From NCBI RefSeq assembly GCF_037392515.1, contig NC_090291.1:20500001-20564000 (forward strand): a stretch of 64,000 bases of DNA, read 5' to 3'. Position numbers and translations under genes: made by a program. Below the pieces are notes generated by a model, which was given only the letters and a program-made list of their open reading frames with translations, was not told the origin of the DNA and did not search any database. Source of the DNA: Haliotis asinina. Its lineage: Eukaryota > Mollusca > Gastropoda > Lepetellida > Haliotidae. Below are positions 1 to 11,933 of the stretch, piece by piece. The first letter of the stretch is position 1; each line of letters begins with the position of its first letter.

Positions 1-1260
1 TAGTCAACAAATAAAATGCACCTTGAGTGACGAGTTTCATCACTAATATTTGGACAAAACATACTAATCCACACATGTGTATGTATCGGTTACTTAAGAC
101 TCCAATTTTGAGGTCTAAGTGCTATGTTTTCTCTGTAACCATAGCGCTACTTGCACGGAAGTATGAGTCAACTGCCACGAAGCTGGCTTAAACCTTGTCA
201 CGATATGTCACGTTACGCGTCGATGATACAATGACTAAAATTATCCGTGAATGGAATTACCCACGCCTTGCAAAGATGACAATTCCGATTTTGGAACACA
301 CCTGGCTCGAACACAGCATGTTTAACCTTTGACCCCGTCTACTGGTGATCTCACACTGTGCGAACCAGCAGGTGAGCTGACAGCGTCAGCGTCTCACTGC
401 CTGGTATGTGCCGTATCTCTTATGGACGCTGTTCACATCGAGACTTGACACATTCTGCCATCGTTTGATGATTTTTGTGTTTTCTTGAAAATGTTATCAT
501 TAGCTATTACAGCGCGTTTACTGTGAACAATATCACATGTAAACAGAATTTGAAGCTGTGAGGCTTACGTCATTCTGTTTTGAAGTAGGCTTCTCTAGGT
601 GCAGAGAATGTCAATATTTACTTAGAAATAGACCTTTGTAGTGATGTTGATGTCATTCGTATTCTTGATCGAGACCAATATAAATGTTTTCAGCACACTA
701 GTGACACAGTAGACATTGAGCGACTTGAAAGGTGACTATGTCAAGTAAGGATCTGCTTTACATGGAGCTATACCGAGTTGTCAGTGTGGGAAAAACTGAA
801 TTCGTAAACGATAGGAGAGTAATCGATTTGAATGAGATGATATACGGATGTCAACATCTATATCACATGTTCATCATAATAAGTAAGCTGATATCCATAT
901 GATATCAATACATCGAACGCATAATGGGCTCTTCGCGATGGTGAGTGAGTGAGTTTATATTTATCGTCACATCGGTAATATTTTATCTATATCGTGACGA
1001 GATGAAGCCATAGTTTACATCCCTACATACATCTATGAAATATCTCCCTATGTGTGTCACTTCAAAGTGAAATTCCAAGATCTGTAATCACTTTAAAAAT
1101 CAAATAACGTTACAAACACAACAAAACATCTTCAAACACACTGCGGTGTCTTTTCATACACCATGTTTCAAAGGATCTTCTCATGATGTATGGTGGCAAT
1201 TGGGCAATCACTATGCCGTTGTGTTTGGTTGTTAATGACCAACTAATTCAACTATAGAGT

Positions 1261-1302
1261 GTTTGTGCGTGCGTGCGTGTGTGCGTGCGTGCGTGCGTGT
1301 GC
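1261..1302. repeat. GTGC/GT microsatellite
   Basis: Alternating GTGC and GT units, about 42 bp, mildly interrupted. Confidence 0.85.
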
Positions 1303-1454
1303 TAACAATAATTTAATCAGCTGTTCGTAATATTCCAGCACCATAAAACCCGTGACAGTATGAAAATCTCGACTGGATGACGTGCAATCGCCCACAGGCC
1401 ACAGAGCCTGGCCACTTGACCGTCATCTGTTAACGTTAACTAGACGTTTGGGAC

Positions 1455-1614
1455 ACAGGAGAGTTATTCCTCTGTCTGGGCGTCAGGCCGAAGACCCGGG
1501 TTCAGTTCCCCACATTGGTACACTGTATGAAGCAGGGTCCCGGTGTTCCTCGCCATAACATTTAAAAATTGTTGCTGAAACAACTTAGAGCCTCTACTCA
1601 CTCACTCACTTGTT
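1455..1614 (+). repeat. tRNA-derived SINE, family A, degraded
   Basis: Contains a segment like a pol III B box (GACCCGGGTTCAGTTCC near 1493-1509), then the family body (CACATTGGTACACTG, GGTGTTCCTCGCC) and a CACT tail at about 1597-1610. The same body recurs at about 43,962, 50,702 and 58,899, and in reverse at about 38,805. The B-box-like phrase points to a tRNA-derived pol III SINE. This copy is diverged and is not a functional tRNA gene. Confidence 0.7.
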
Positions 1615-4504
1615 TGCCAATGTTTGATACTCCGATTTCAATCAGACTAAACCGAGTCACGTGTAAATTAACTACTCATACTCTGTCAGCATTGTGTTCA
1701 CCCGATCCTCATCTCATTCACGACCATGATCCGTGCAGGAAGACGTTGTATGTTACATTCCAAGAGATTTGATGACACAAACACAGACATAAATTAAACA
1801 CGTGCATATGTGCACTCATGCAAACAGATTCGTACAACATCAATACGTTGTGTTCGCAATAATACAAGCAGAAACTCCATTATTCAAGTTGTACAGATCT
1901 GAACACGTATAAGACTCACGCATTTTGTCAATAATTATAAAACTAGCCGAATATGGATATGTTTGTCGTCGACATGAATTTCTGGTCCGATAGAAAATGG
2001 CTAAGCGCACAACATAAGTAATCTACGATGCTATTTTGAGATGGAGAATGTAAGGGAAATACACACTTGATGTTATACAAGGAAGTAAACCATTCGCTGA
2101 TTGTTGTTGTTGTTGTTGATTTGGATACATGTTTTTCTAATGACCGTCTTCTAAAGCATGTAAAGCAAGGTTTACCCTTTTAATAAATTGAACTGATTAT
2201 CATCCAAAACATAAAAGTAGTCAAATACATTTTACCTAGTTGTTTTAAACAGCCATGGTGACATTTTTGTGCCATTAAGGCGACGCGTCTTCATTTGTGT
2301 ACGCACATACGTGTACTAAACAACAAACGCCTAGCTTCAGTTTCGGGGCGTGTGTCAGCTCAGTCAGCACGTCATGAACATCCGCTGACAGCATCACATG
2401 GCACTGCTGTAAAAGGCTGATAACATTCTATCAAGGACAGAAAAGCGTGCTTATAAGACAGTTTAAATGTCACCTCCAGACCTGCTTGAATGGAAATGCT
2501 TTACGGCACTTCGGCATTTTTTGTAAAAAGGCTTTTTACACCTTGAAGTTAGAATCAAATTTATAATATATAGTGTCTTAATATATATAATTCTGATGTG
2601 AACAAATGACTCGGTTGAAATGGAAAGGAGCTTCAGTGTCTAGATTACCACAGTTCCTGAAAATGAGGAAAGTCATTAGGTTCCTTAACATGATATTTCA
2701 TGGTTGTAATTAAAAGAAACGCTTTCTTCTGTATAATATGTGCATTTCAGAGACTAGATGTATGCAAGGTGGAGCGGAAATAATGTGGTTCAGGGAATGT
2801 TACCAAATTAATTAATGACTATCTTGAAGAATAGACTTTTAATCTTTAGTGGGTTTTTTTCCGAAGTCAGTTGAATTCATGGGGTATTTAAAAAAAATCT
2901 ATGTTTTGAGAGGAATAATGAGCAGGGCGATTCGAATACTGCAACGGCGCTTTGACATAATCGACGACCCATTGTTTCTCCTCTGTACAATAACTATACA
3001 GTCGGAAGTTTACAGCGGACACGGGATAAGGGAAGTTCCTTTATCACCTCAAACCTGTCCTCCCTGCACATTTGAAAGGCCGATATATTATCCACTAGTA
3101 ATATTTTCCTTTCCCTGACTTATAACGCTTCAGTGTAATGTCAATCCGCTTGGGGGAATCCTGGCCCGGTAGGTATTGATACGAGGTTAAACACTGGAGT
3201 AAATTAAGAAAAGACATCTTAATATTTACTTTAAAAACACTGTATTTTCTCAGGTTTCCCTCTAACACCCCTTAAGCTGCAGTGTTTTGTGTAAAACAAT
3301 TGTTGTCCACCCGCTCCAGGCTTTGGGTTCATTCTATAGGCGCTAATTATTGACCCGTAAGCTCCGGACTTTCCGGTGAAATAGACTCATTCATAATGAA
3401 AGGCAATAGCCTCCACTGACCCTAACAAAGGTGTTGGTCAGCAGAGGAAATCAATAAATTATGAATAGATGTCCAGTGTTATTAATATGGATGCATGTGC
3501 GTGTTTCCAAAAAGCGATATTTGAGATAATACTTTCTGACTGGAAAAATAACATTGTTAATACGTTAACAGTTCGCATGTATGTGTTTTATTTCGATAGA
3601 ACATATATGGAGAACTCAATTATGTATCCACTGCGGACAAAATGTTTCTATTGATATCATGATAATCGATAGCATACTTGCTCCAAGGCTGTGCTGAACA
3701 CTGAGCCCATGAGTGTATAGTAATTAGATATATCCGTCGAGGCAAGTCTACATCTAGCTTTTAATTTATCCTTTAAACTATGATTTTTTCACCTTGGAGA
3801 CTTGGCCAAGTCTACATCGAAGGGGGGAATATTTTTGTATATAAACACATATGGCAAACTTTGACAAAAGATCGAGACAAATGTTAGTTTGGTTGACCTA
3901 GGTGCAAATGAGGACAAGGAAGCTACGTTGGTTTCTATTAAGTGGGTTGTATTCATAACTTGTAACATGTAACATGTAATTCTCTGTAATGTGTAACGAG
4001 TATTCTGATTCTGTTTTCTCAATAACCAAAAGCATATTGGCAGCTTCCATACGAGAAGTTCATGAAATGTAAGACAAAATATTATGCATGTCAACTTCTT
4101 TCTTTGTTGTATACTCAACGTTTCTGGTCTTTTCACTGCCCCTCGTCAAGTGAATGAGGAAATACTTCTCATTTCATGTTATTTACACGTTGTCAAATGT
4201 AACTCCGGTTACATTTTAGTAGTACCTGCATTTGTAACAAATATTCTGATTTCCTGAACAAAAGCACAAAAAGAAACATAACAGCTGCTGACACGTCGCT
4301 CACTCGAGACACCAAGTTATACCTTGATTATTAACCATCCTCATGCCTTGTTATTTATTATGTTGTTTAATTCAAATTCATTCACATTTTTATTAAAAAA
4401 AAGCTGCGAAAGCTCGCCCCATTCAGTTTAAATTACAAAAGATGCAATATTGGTGTTCTGAAGCATCAAATAATGTTATGACCGATATACCTGCTTAAAC
4501 ATCA

Positions 4505-4560
4505 TGATGGAAAGCCATATAGCTGGAATATTGCTGAGAGCAACGTTAAACAACAAATAC
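4505..4560 (+). repeat. SINE family B tail fragment
   Basis: Only the 3' end of the common family is present: CCATATAGCTGGAATATTGCTGAG and the following bases. A similar scrap with a CACT tail lies at about 5150-5215. Confidence 0.55.
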
Positions 4561-5884
4561 ACATATCGCCACCAGGCATCCCACTAATTGAGGTGAGGTA
4601 AGGTAATAATGAATACTTTATATGATCATTTTAACAAATATGAATAATATCCACACATTATCGCCCTAACAGACTGGCGACTAGACTTCACGCAGTAAAT
4701 GTTAGAATTCCAATGGATCCATGGGTTTAGCGATCAACATAGCCCTAGAGCAAGGCTATACCCCATGTCCTGTCCGCGAGTCCCTTCACACACGGACGCC
4801 TTCCCATCGTGCACGAGTGTCGGAGAAACATTCTGCCCCGGTCACCTGGCAGGCTACCAACATCCGTTGTATAACCCATTCTAGCTTGCGTTTAACCTAT
4901 TTCATTGTCATTGGATACATAGGAGACTGGCTTTCGGGTCATTCGTACGATATCAGAACATTAACAGTTGATTTGAAACCGTTGCATTACTAAAGATTGT
5001 CAGAGACAATACCTGAGCTCGAGGAAAGAAGTAAACGAAAGGTTTGGGTTGTACTTACATAAATGGGAGGTTTATGTCTTTTGCCATTAGGTATGTTGGT
5101 CAGGGAAAAAACAGCAGGTCACAACCGCCATGCAGTGTCGTTTATGAATACTGAATACATAGTGCTGAGTGCGGCTTAAAACTAAACTCATTCACTCACT
5201 CACACTGAATGTAACGTTGAAGAAGGACAACTGTTATTATTGAATGACACAATTTGTTTTATTGCATGCAATAGATCAGACTTGTTTAGAGTGGATGATA
5301 ACGTCGTAATGACGCTAGTGATTACCTACACCTAGCATCTGTTGCAGTAAAGACACGTACTCGTTCTTCTGCATAACAACAGCCTCCAAATGCCATTTAA
5401 ACAAGAACAGAACTGTCTATGTACTTTTGTCAGCACCTGTGTAAAGTGAAGCCTGTCATTGAAGCACTGGGTCCACCAACGTCATGGCCGGCCAAACAGT
5501 GTTGTGCATGAGGCCACGTGAGGCCAGTCAGTTCACTTTATCTCGTAAGTGTGCATACCAACAGACAATGTATACAGTGCAATATAGCTTCGGAAACAAT
5601 ACATCAGCAGCCTACTCACAACAGTAGTTAAAAACAACACTACGTGTATATTGTTGTTCATGCAACACAAAGTGGAAGTCGCTTCTCCAATCACACGTCC
5701 ATTATGTGTAAATTGCCGTTGACGGCGTGTGTTTTCTAATGTCTGGTTTATGAACACATAATATTGTTACACAAACACTCTGATTCATGATCTATAGACA
5801 TTGTTAAGCTGACAATTATACACTGTATAGATAGAGCTGACATAAGATCAAGATAACGACAGAAGTACCGCAAAACAAAACGTC

Positions 5885-5915
5885 AACAAAACGCCGGGGG
5901 GTAGGGGGGGGGGGA
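5885..5915 (+). other. G-rich run (possible G-quadruplex former)
   Basis: Runs of six and then about eleven consecutive G separated by TA. No promoter features flank it clearly. Low-complexity G tract; folding is inference only. Confidence 0.4.
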
Positions 5916-6273
5916 GGAATACGGGTGGGAAAGAGTAGACACAGCACTAGATTCACCTATAAATACTGCTACTGTCACGTTCAGTCGTGGCGGATTGCAC
6001 TGGGCGCTCCTCTCGGGGTATTTCGGTTCGTTACGGCACTACCACATCACGGTAAGGTACAGAGTGGACTATATCTGTCATTATCATCTTAGATACGTCT
6101 GAGGACATTTTGGTGAACCATAATGTGTTAAAACGATGTAGGGGTATAAACAGCCATAATCTCGGATGCTAGTTGCAAACTGCGAAGAAATGATCGGGTG
6201 GCCAGTCTTTGTGGCTCAGTTGGTTATTTTGCGTCATCATAACCTGGTTTACTTCAATTTTGGTAAAGATCCA

Positions 6274-6424
6274 GGGCCCCGTTTCACAAAGCTCTCGTAA
6301 GCCTAAGATCTCGCAACTTTTCTCGTAGCATCCGTAGCTCTTGTGTTACAATATAGGAGGCATGAATGGCTACGAGAAAACTTACGAGATCTTAGGCTTA
6401 CGAGAGCTTTGTGAAACGGGGCCC
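6274..6424. mobile_element. Palindromic MITE, about 151 bp
   Basis: Two arms of about 55 bp are near-perfect reverse complements. The left arm opens GGGCCCCGTTTCACAAAGC and the right arm closes GCTTTGTGAAACGGGGCCC. A loop of about 40 bp separates them and there is no coding capacity. Long terminal inverted repeats with a tiny centre are typical of MITEs, and the CCCCGTTTCACAAAGC end is one I recall as frequent in marine animal genomes. The target duplication is not clear, so the parent superfamily cannot be assigned. Confidence 0.8.
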
Positions 6425-8330
6425 AGGTTAGAATTGTTTTTAGCAACCCGTACTTGTAAGATTTGGAATATTTCTGCATGCACACGCACACGCGGAGATA
6501 CATCCAGCTTATGTACAGTGTCAACTTACATAAGTTGACTTAACTTCACTTTCTGTTATACGGCCCAGCAGCACTCAATGCCCTTTGACATCAGTTTTTC
6601 CCCGGTATTTCTGTAAGCATCCTACTATTGATAAATTTATGTATCTAATGAAATGTGACTACACATATTCGCCACTTAATTGTAAAATTTGCCACTTAAC
6701 TCTAGAATTGCCAAATTCATCAAAACTGGACTTTGCTCAATGTTTTAATACATATCAAACTGCAGTATATTCTATGTGTCACGATATATGTGATTTTTTA
6801 GAATTAAATTTTTGTTCTGTAAAGTTCTGCTGAGGAATTGGCCCAAATACCTGAAACATTAGGGCGTTATGGCCAAGCATTCCTGGATAGTATAAGGTGA
6901 TACGAGGCCGATCATGCCGTGAGCTAAGTAGGATTAGAAACATACTTTTGTTCAGCATTTACAGCGTTTAGTTAACATGAGATGAAGACGACTTTACTTG
7001 ACATCCTTTGTCTTAGGGACATTTGTGTAGGAACTGTTGTGACACATGAAGCTGACACTGGGTGTTACAAATATACGCCTTACGGTGTTACCCTCGTCGT
7101 GTCAAGTGTTGTTTGAAAACTGTCATACAGGTTTACCTAATTAACACATGTGCCTAATTAAGAAGTCCATAGACCATGCGACACCCACACGTGACCTTGG
7201 ATTTTAGTTTTAAGAAACGAATTGTTTGAAGGCAGAAGGGTATTTTATTATAGCCTCATCAACGTGGTACATAAATTACATTGCGTAAGCACCCCCTCCC
7301 CAACTTCTCTCCCCACCCCACACAACACCACCACCGCCAAACCACACCCCACTCAATTTAATGCAACATTTTATTGTACACTAAATGTCAGCGCCTGATA
7401 TAGTTCAAATCAAAGTGGATGAGTAATCTACTTTCATGATAACGGTACATTAATTTGTTCTAAATGTCACTTTTTTATGTACGGTGCCCTTAATTCTCCC
7501 CTACATCTGTATATCGGACACATATGGCCCTGACTTAAAACCTCAGAGTAACCCTGACAAGCAGTCATCGAATGGTCAGAAAGCTATACATGTACACATA
7601 ATTTGCATTGGATGACCTATATTTCGAAATACGCATCGGCGCTAGGGCTTCTGAAAAGGCTCGTCCTGAACCATGTATTATTGATTGTCAACCTTCTGAC
7701 CCACATAAAGGTGGTTGACCTAGATGCTGATCACATACTCCCTCACTAGCGCGTATCTTTATAATTTGATTTTTAAAGAATGACTTAAATAGGTCGATCC
7801 AAACGTTTTGCTGAGCCAGCTAAATGCTTAAAATAGCCTTGTGTTAGCCCGCGAGGATATTAATAGATTACAGCGATGTAGATTTCGGCAAACAGGTATC
7901 CATCTGCTTGTCTGAAACAATCACGTATTTTTTTCAAGTCTATGGGCATTCTCAGTAGGCAGTCTCATGGATTCTGGCCAAAATGCACAAAAATCTTGTA
8001 AAGAACGATCTGAACAATAGGGATCCGCCCTGGCGAATATATTAATACGCGTATGAGTCGAGGACTGACCACTGATTAATGTTCGTCCGAAATAAATCGA
8101 TCATCTATCACATAAACACTAGTTGCGTAATTCATCAAGTTGCTTATATAACATACAAAAATGACTGCTTAGATATTGCTGACATGCAAGCTTTAAAAAT
8201 AGCCTGTGTTAGTAAACAGAACTACCGAATCACATCGTCAAGCATTAGTGACCGCTAGTTCAGCCATCCGGGCATCAGCCACAACTGTCAAAATATCAGC
8301 CAATTCGCACGTGATATAAACATTACCACG
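6425..8330. other. Intergenic region, nothing recognised
   Basis: AT-rich sequence with a C-rich stretch at about 7288-7350. No open frame with a recognisable domain, no tRNA fold and no clear transposon ends were seen. It may contain upstream regulation of the TP53INP gene. Confidence 0.5.
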
Positions 8331-8604
8331 CGCTGGCATTGCCTTATAGGGAACGTTGTCCTCATTAATATTCATAAGATATCCATATATGACAGGTGAT
8401 CCCTATGCCACAGCCAATGAAAATCTGCCAAGCTCAACGTAAACAGAAGATGACGACACAGATTCGCGACTGCTCTGCTTAGACGCGATCAGCTGTTTTT
8501 GACAGAGAGCGACATTAACACAAAAATACATTTCACAAACTTCTCCCGAGGCCTTGGTTGAAACTCATATTGAAGCATACATAAAAAGGGAGCTCATACA
8601 CAAG
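8330..8604 (+). promoter_or_regulatory. Candidate promoter and noncoding first exon of TP53INP
   Basis: A clean splice donor (CAAG then GTAAGT, donor at 8605-8610) ends a stretch with no good start codon in frame with the downstream gene. This fits a 5' UTR exon joined to the acceptor at 10,926, which lies 5 bp before the TP53INP start codon. Upstream are a CCAAT motif (AGCCAATGAAA, about 8410), a CArG-like CCATATATGA (about 8383) and an AT-rich TATA-like stretch. The transcription start is unknown. The exon is inferred from the donor, its position and the leaderless acceptor downstream. Confidence 0.4.
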
Positions 8605-9575
8605 GTAAGTGTACATTATCCTTACGAACAGTCATCATTTCCTCAAATTTCTTTGTTCACAGCTTGCAAGCGGACAGCCTTCCTCCATTACTCGTTTCTA
8701 CGCGCCAGTTCGTTCGAAGGATATAGCCCTTGGAGAAAGATATTTGCGGGGAATTGTTAGTGCATGTCGTTAAACGTTGTTTCTAATCTGCCAAAAAGCG
8801 TATTGATGTAGTTAAAGCTGAAGGTTCAAGTGAATAATTCGGAGAGCCAAGGTGAGTTCTCGGGACTCAAGGTCAGCAATCTGAAATAGTCAATGTTGAT
8901 AGCGAAAATTCTCTGACAGCGATTGTAGGCAGCCTTTCCAAATCGATCATAATGAGAATTATATTGATGCTAGGACCAAAGGTGGTTTTCTGATAAGGAA
9001 ATTCAAGCTTACTATTTGTCAGTTCGATATTTAAAAAAAATATATTACGGTGACACTCCCAGTCAGTTTGACGGAATGACGGCCGTCATAGACGATTGAT
9101 TTTGCCCTACATTCTGGTAAAGTAGCCTAATTATGTTTTTAGTCAGACGAACTATGTCTGATTCGCAAATCGAAGTCTTATGATATAGATTCTGTACTGA
9201 CTTATCGCAAATGAATAAGACAAATATTTCAAGTATTGGTTCTACTTTTCTCTAAATATTGGCCTAGCATCCAACATTTTCCTCTTCCATTGTGTGCTGT
9301 ATCCGCCAAGAGTACAGTACTGTATCTGTATGTAATGCTTTGTCACCTTAAAATGTAAGTTAATCAGTGGGTCATTATATTTGTGAAAAGATCGAATGCT
9401 AGGGCAGGGATGGCTTATATTTTTTTCAGATCACAAATAAACGATCAAACGCTGATCGGAATTAACATCAATGCTTATTTTTCACAAACCTTTTCATGAG
9501 AATATATTAATGTGAGTCTGTTTTGCATTTGAAATACATAGACAATAATGAACGTCGCGCGCGATAATCACCAGC

Positions 9576-9588
9576 AGGTCAAAGGTCA
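9576..9588 (+). promoter_or_regulatory. Perfect DR1 nuclear-receptor element
   Basis: AGGTCA-A-AGGTCA is two perfect half-sites with a 1-base spacer, the consensus for HNF4, RXR and PPAR-type receptors. It lies in the presumed first intron of the TP53INP gene, 1.3 kb before the start codon. Occupancy is unproven. Confidence 0.45.
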
Positions 9589-10931
9589 TTATATGTGCAC
9601 GCGTTCGCTCAACTGAACTGTCAACATTCATAGCCATGCCTCGAGTTCGTAAGTCCGCAAATGCATTTCGTCACATTTTCAAATGAAACGTGTACTTGTC
9701 ATACAACTGTCCTGTAGCGTTATGTACAAAACACCGCAAAGTGTTGCAATGCAAGAGAAAATGTATGCATACTGACGAGACAAAAGACAGTCTCTTTCTG
9801 CCGTCCCCTGTGGTTGACAGTTGGGCTCGGCTTCAAATTTCCGCTCAGTACGTGTAATCATTTATGTCATAACTAATTCTGTCAAGGTTATCATCACCCA
9901 TTCAAAGACATGACCCAGATAAGTGTTGCTATCCAAACTGATACAGGGACTCACAAACCGATAGCACATCACCAAGACAATGGGATTTGTTTTTGGCAGT
10001 TGCTCCTTCATTGTTTACATGATCGAAACCGGCCGATGCAAGGGGAGTAACTCGTTCCTTGTGGTGTTTCACAACCACCTGTCAATGTTTCAGAATGTCA
10101 CTTGCGTGTTTGTGCTTGAATTGTGTTGGTAATGTTTTTTTGTGTAAATGAGGTCTCGGTAGCAAGAGTGAAAAGTATTTCACAGGTAGTATGTGGTTGA
10201 ATTAGTAAGGATAACTACATCAGCTAAACTCCATTTTGTTCTATTTCAGTATTTAGAATAGTTTGGTCACTTTATATTTATTTGCTTCATTAAAATGAAT
10301 TCTTTCAGTCTTCTCTGAAATCATTACAAGTACCTAAAATAGCCTTTCGAATACAATTCTTGGTTCATTTAAGAAAGCTTGTAAATATTGTACTTTCATT
10401 GATTTCCTGTTATGTTATGCTTCTTTATCAGTTGTGATCAGCTTGACAAGAAGTGTACGACTTTGTGAATCATTTTACATTTTGCCATCTTAATATTCTA
10501 ATAAAAATGCTTCTGTTTCAATCAAGCAAGAGAACAATTAAGCTACTCCTGTTAATGGTGGCAAAGGTAGCCTTTATATTGTGGCATTTGTTCAAGGCAT
10601 TTAGTTGCAGGGTTTGCTAAGTATTCCATTTTTACCATTAGAATGGTAGCATGACAGAATGCACAAAGAACATTTATCATTCTTTTTAATAGTACAAATT
10701 TCAACCTTCAACATTTTGGACTACATAGGGGATAGAAGTCAGCAAATCTCATTTTGCTGACTTGTATCAAGTTAAAGTTTTTCAAGATTGCTGATACTAT
10801 GAAAAGGGGAAAGAGTCAAATTTATTGTATTCACTGAGGAGTGTTGAGGGTGACAAGTATTTAAGTGGTGTCGTCACATCACCAAACCATCGCTCAGTTT
10901 TCATATTTTGTAACTGTTACTTGCAGGAAAA

Positions 10932-11871
10932 ATGTTCAGTGGTGTCGCAAACCTGCTTTTTGGAAGCTCCTCTACAGAGCCTGAAACTGAAGTGAAGGAA
11001 GTTGATGTCCCAACACGTGATGCTGAACTAGGCTGGGTAGTCGTGGATCTCCCATCCTCAGAAAAGTCCTCCAGTAAGTAGATGCTACATGATTGAAGGT
11101 GGCTGGAAATTGTCCTCTGTTCCTGCTTTCTGCTTCTACAACTGCCATAGTAGCCAACCCTCACTTTTCTTAAAATAGGATTCAGGCCAAATAGAATCAT
11201 TCTCTTGTTCTTATTAAATTAATCAAAATCATATTGTGTAAGGTATATTTAGAATTTGTCTAATTTAATGAATTTATGGAAATCATAGTGATTTATCATT
11301 ATATTGAATTAGATTCTGAGAACAATATCTATGTAGTTTAAAATATTTGACACCTTTTTGGTATTCATTTGTGAATGTGATCATTTATATTCATAACATT
11401 CACTATTTTAAGATATGAGGAAGTGAAATGCATCTTTCTTTTTTTTCAAATGTTGAATGATACTCTTTGGCTTGGACACTCCCAGATTCTAATTTCATAG
11501 CAAGAACATGAATCCTGCCTTGTAGTAGATACTTTTGATTAGTGTTTTCCTTCCATGTACTGCATCACTGTGATTATCAGTGACCACCTGTCTGTGTATA
11601 CACACTGGTGCATGACAACATATGATATTTTTTGAGAAGAATGAAGTAGACATAAATCAATATTCCAGTCATATTACACTTTCGAATCTTTCGATTGCAG
11701 CATGTACATCTGATCTGCACATGGAAATATTTCATAAGCCTAATGTATTTGAAAAAGATATCGCATGAAGAGTTATTTAGGTGCAAAGAATTTACATAAA
11801 CAACAAAGTATAGAAATGCTTTCAAACACAGAAAATTGATTTTTCAAAATCATTTGAAGTCAAATTTTTCT

Positions 11872-11933
<62 letters not shown>

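Larger units (their letters stand above)
1..6273. other. Intergenic region, no recognised gene
   Basis: AT-rich DNA with frequent stops in all frames. The open frames are short (under about 115 codons) and I recognise no domain in any of them. It holds degraded SINE pieces (about 938-1010, 1455-1614, 4505-4560, 5150-5215), a GTGC/GT microsatellite at 1261-1302, a short TTG run near 2104-2120 and a G-rich run near 5885-5915. I see no RNA gene or convincing promoter. Distant enhancers of the downstream TP53INP gene could lie here but cannot be told from sequence alone. Confidence 0.6.

Noticed and set aside
3789-4136. 115-codon minus-strand frame
   Set aside because: No recognisable domain, AT-rich composition typical of chance frames, and no supporting splice or promoter context.
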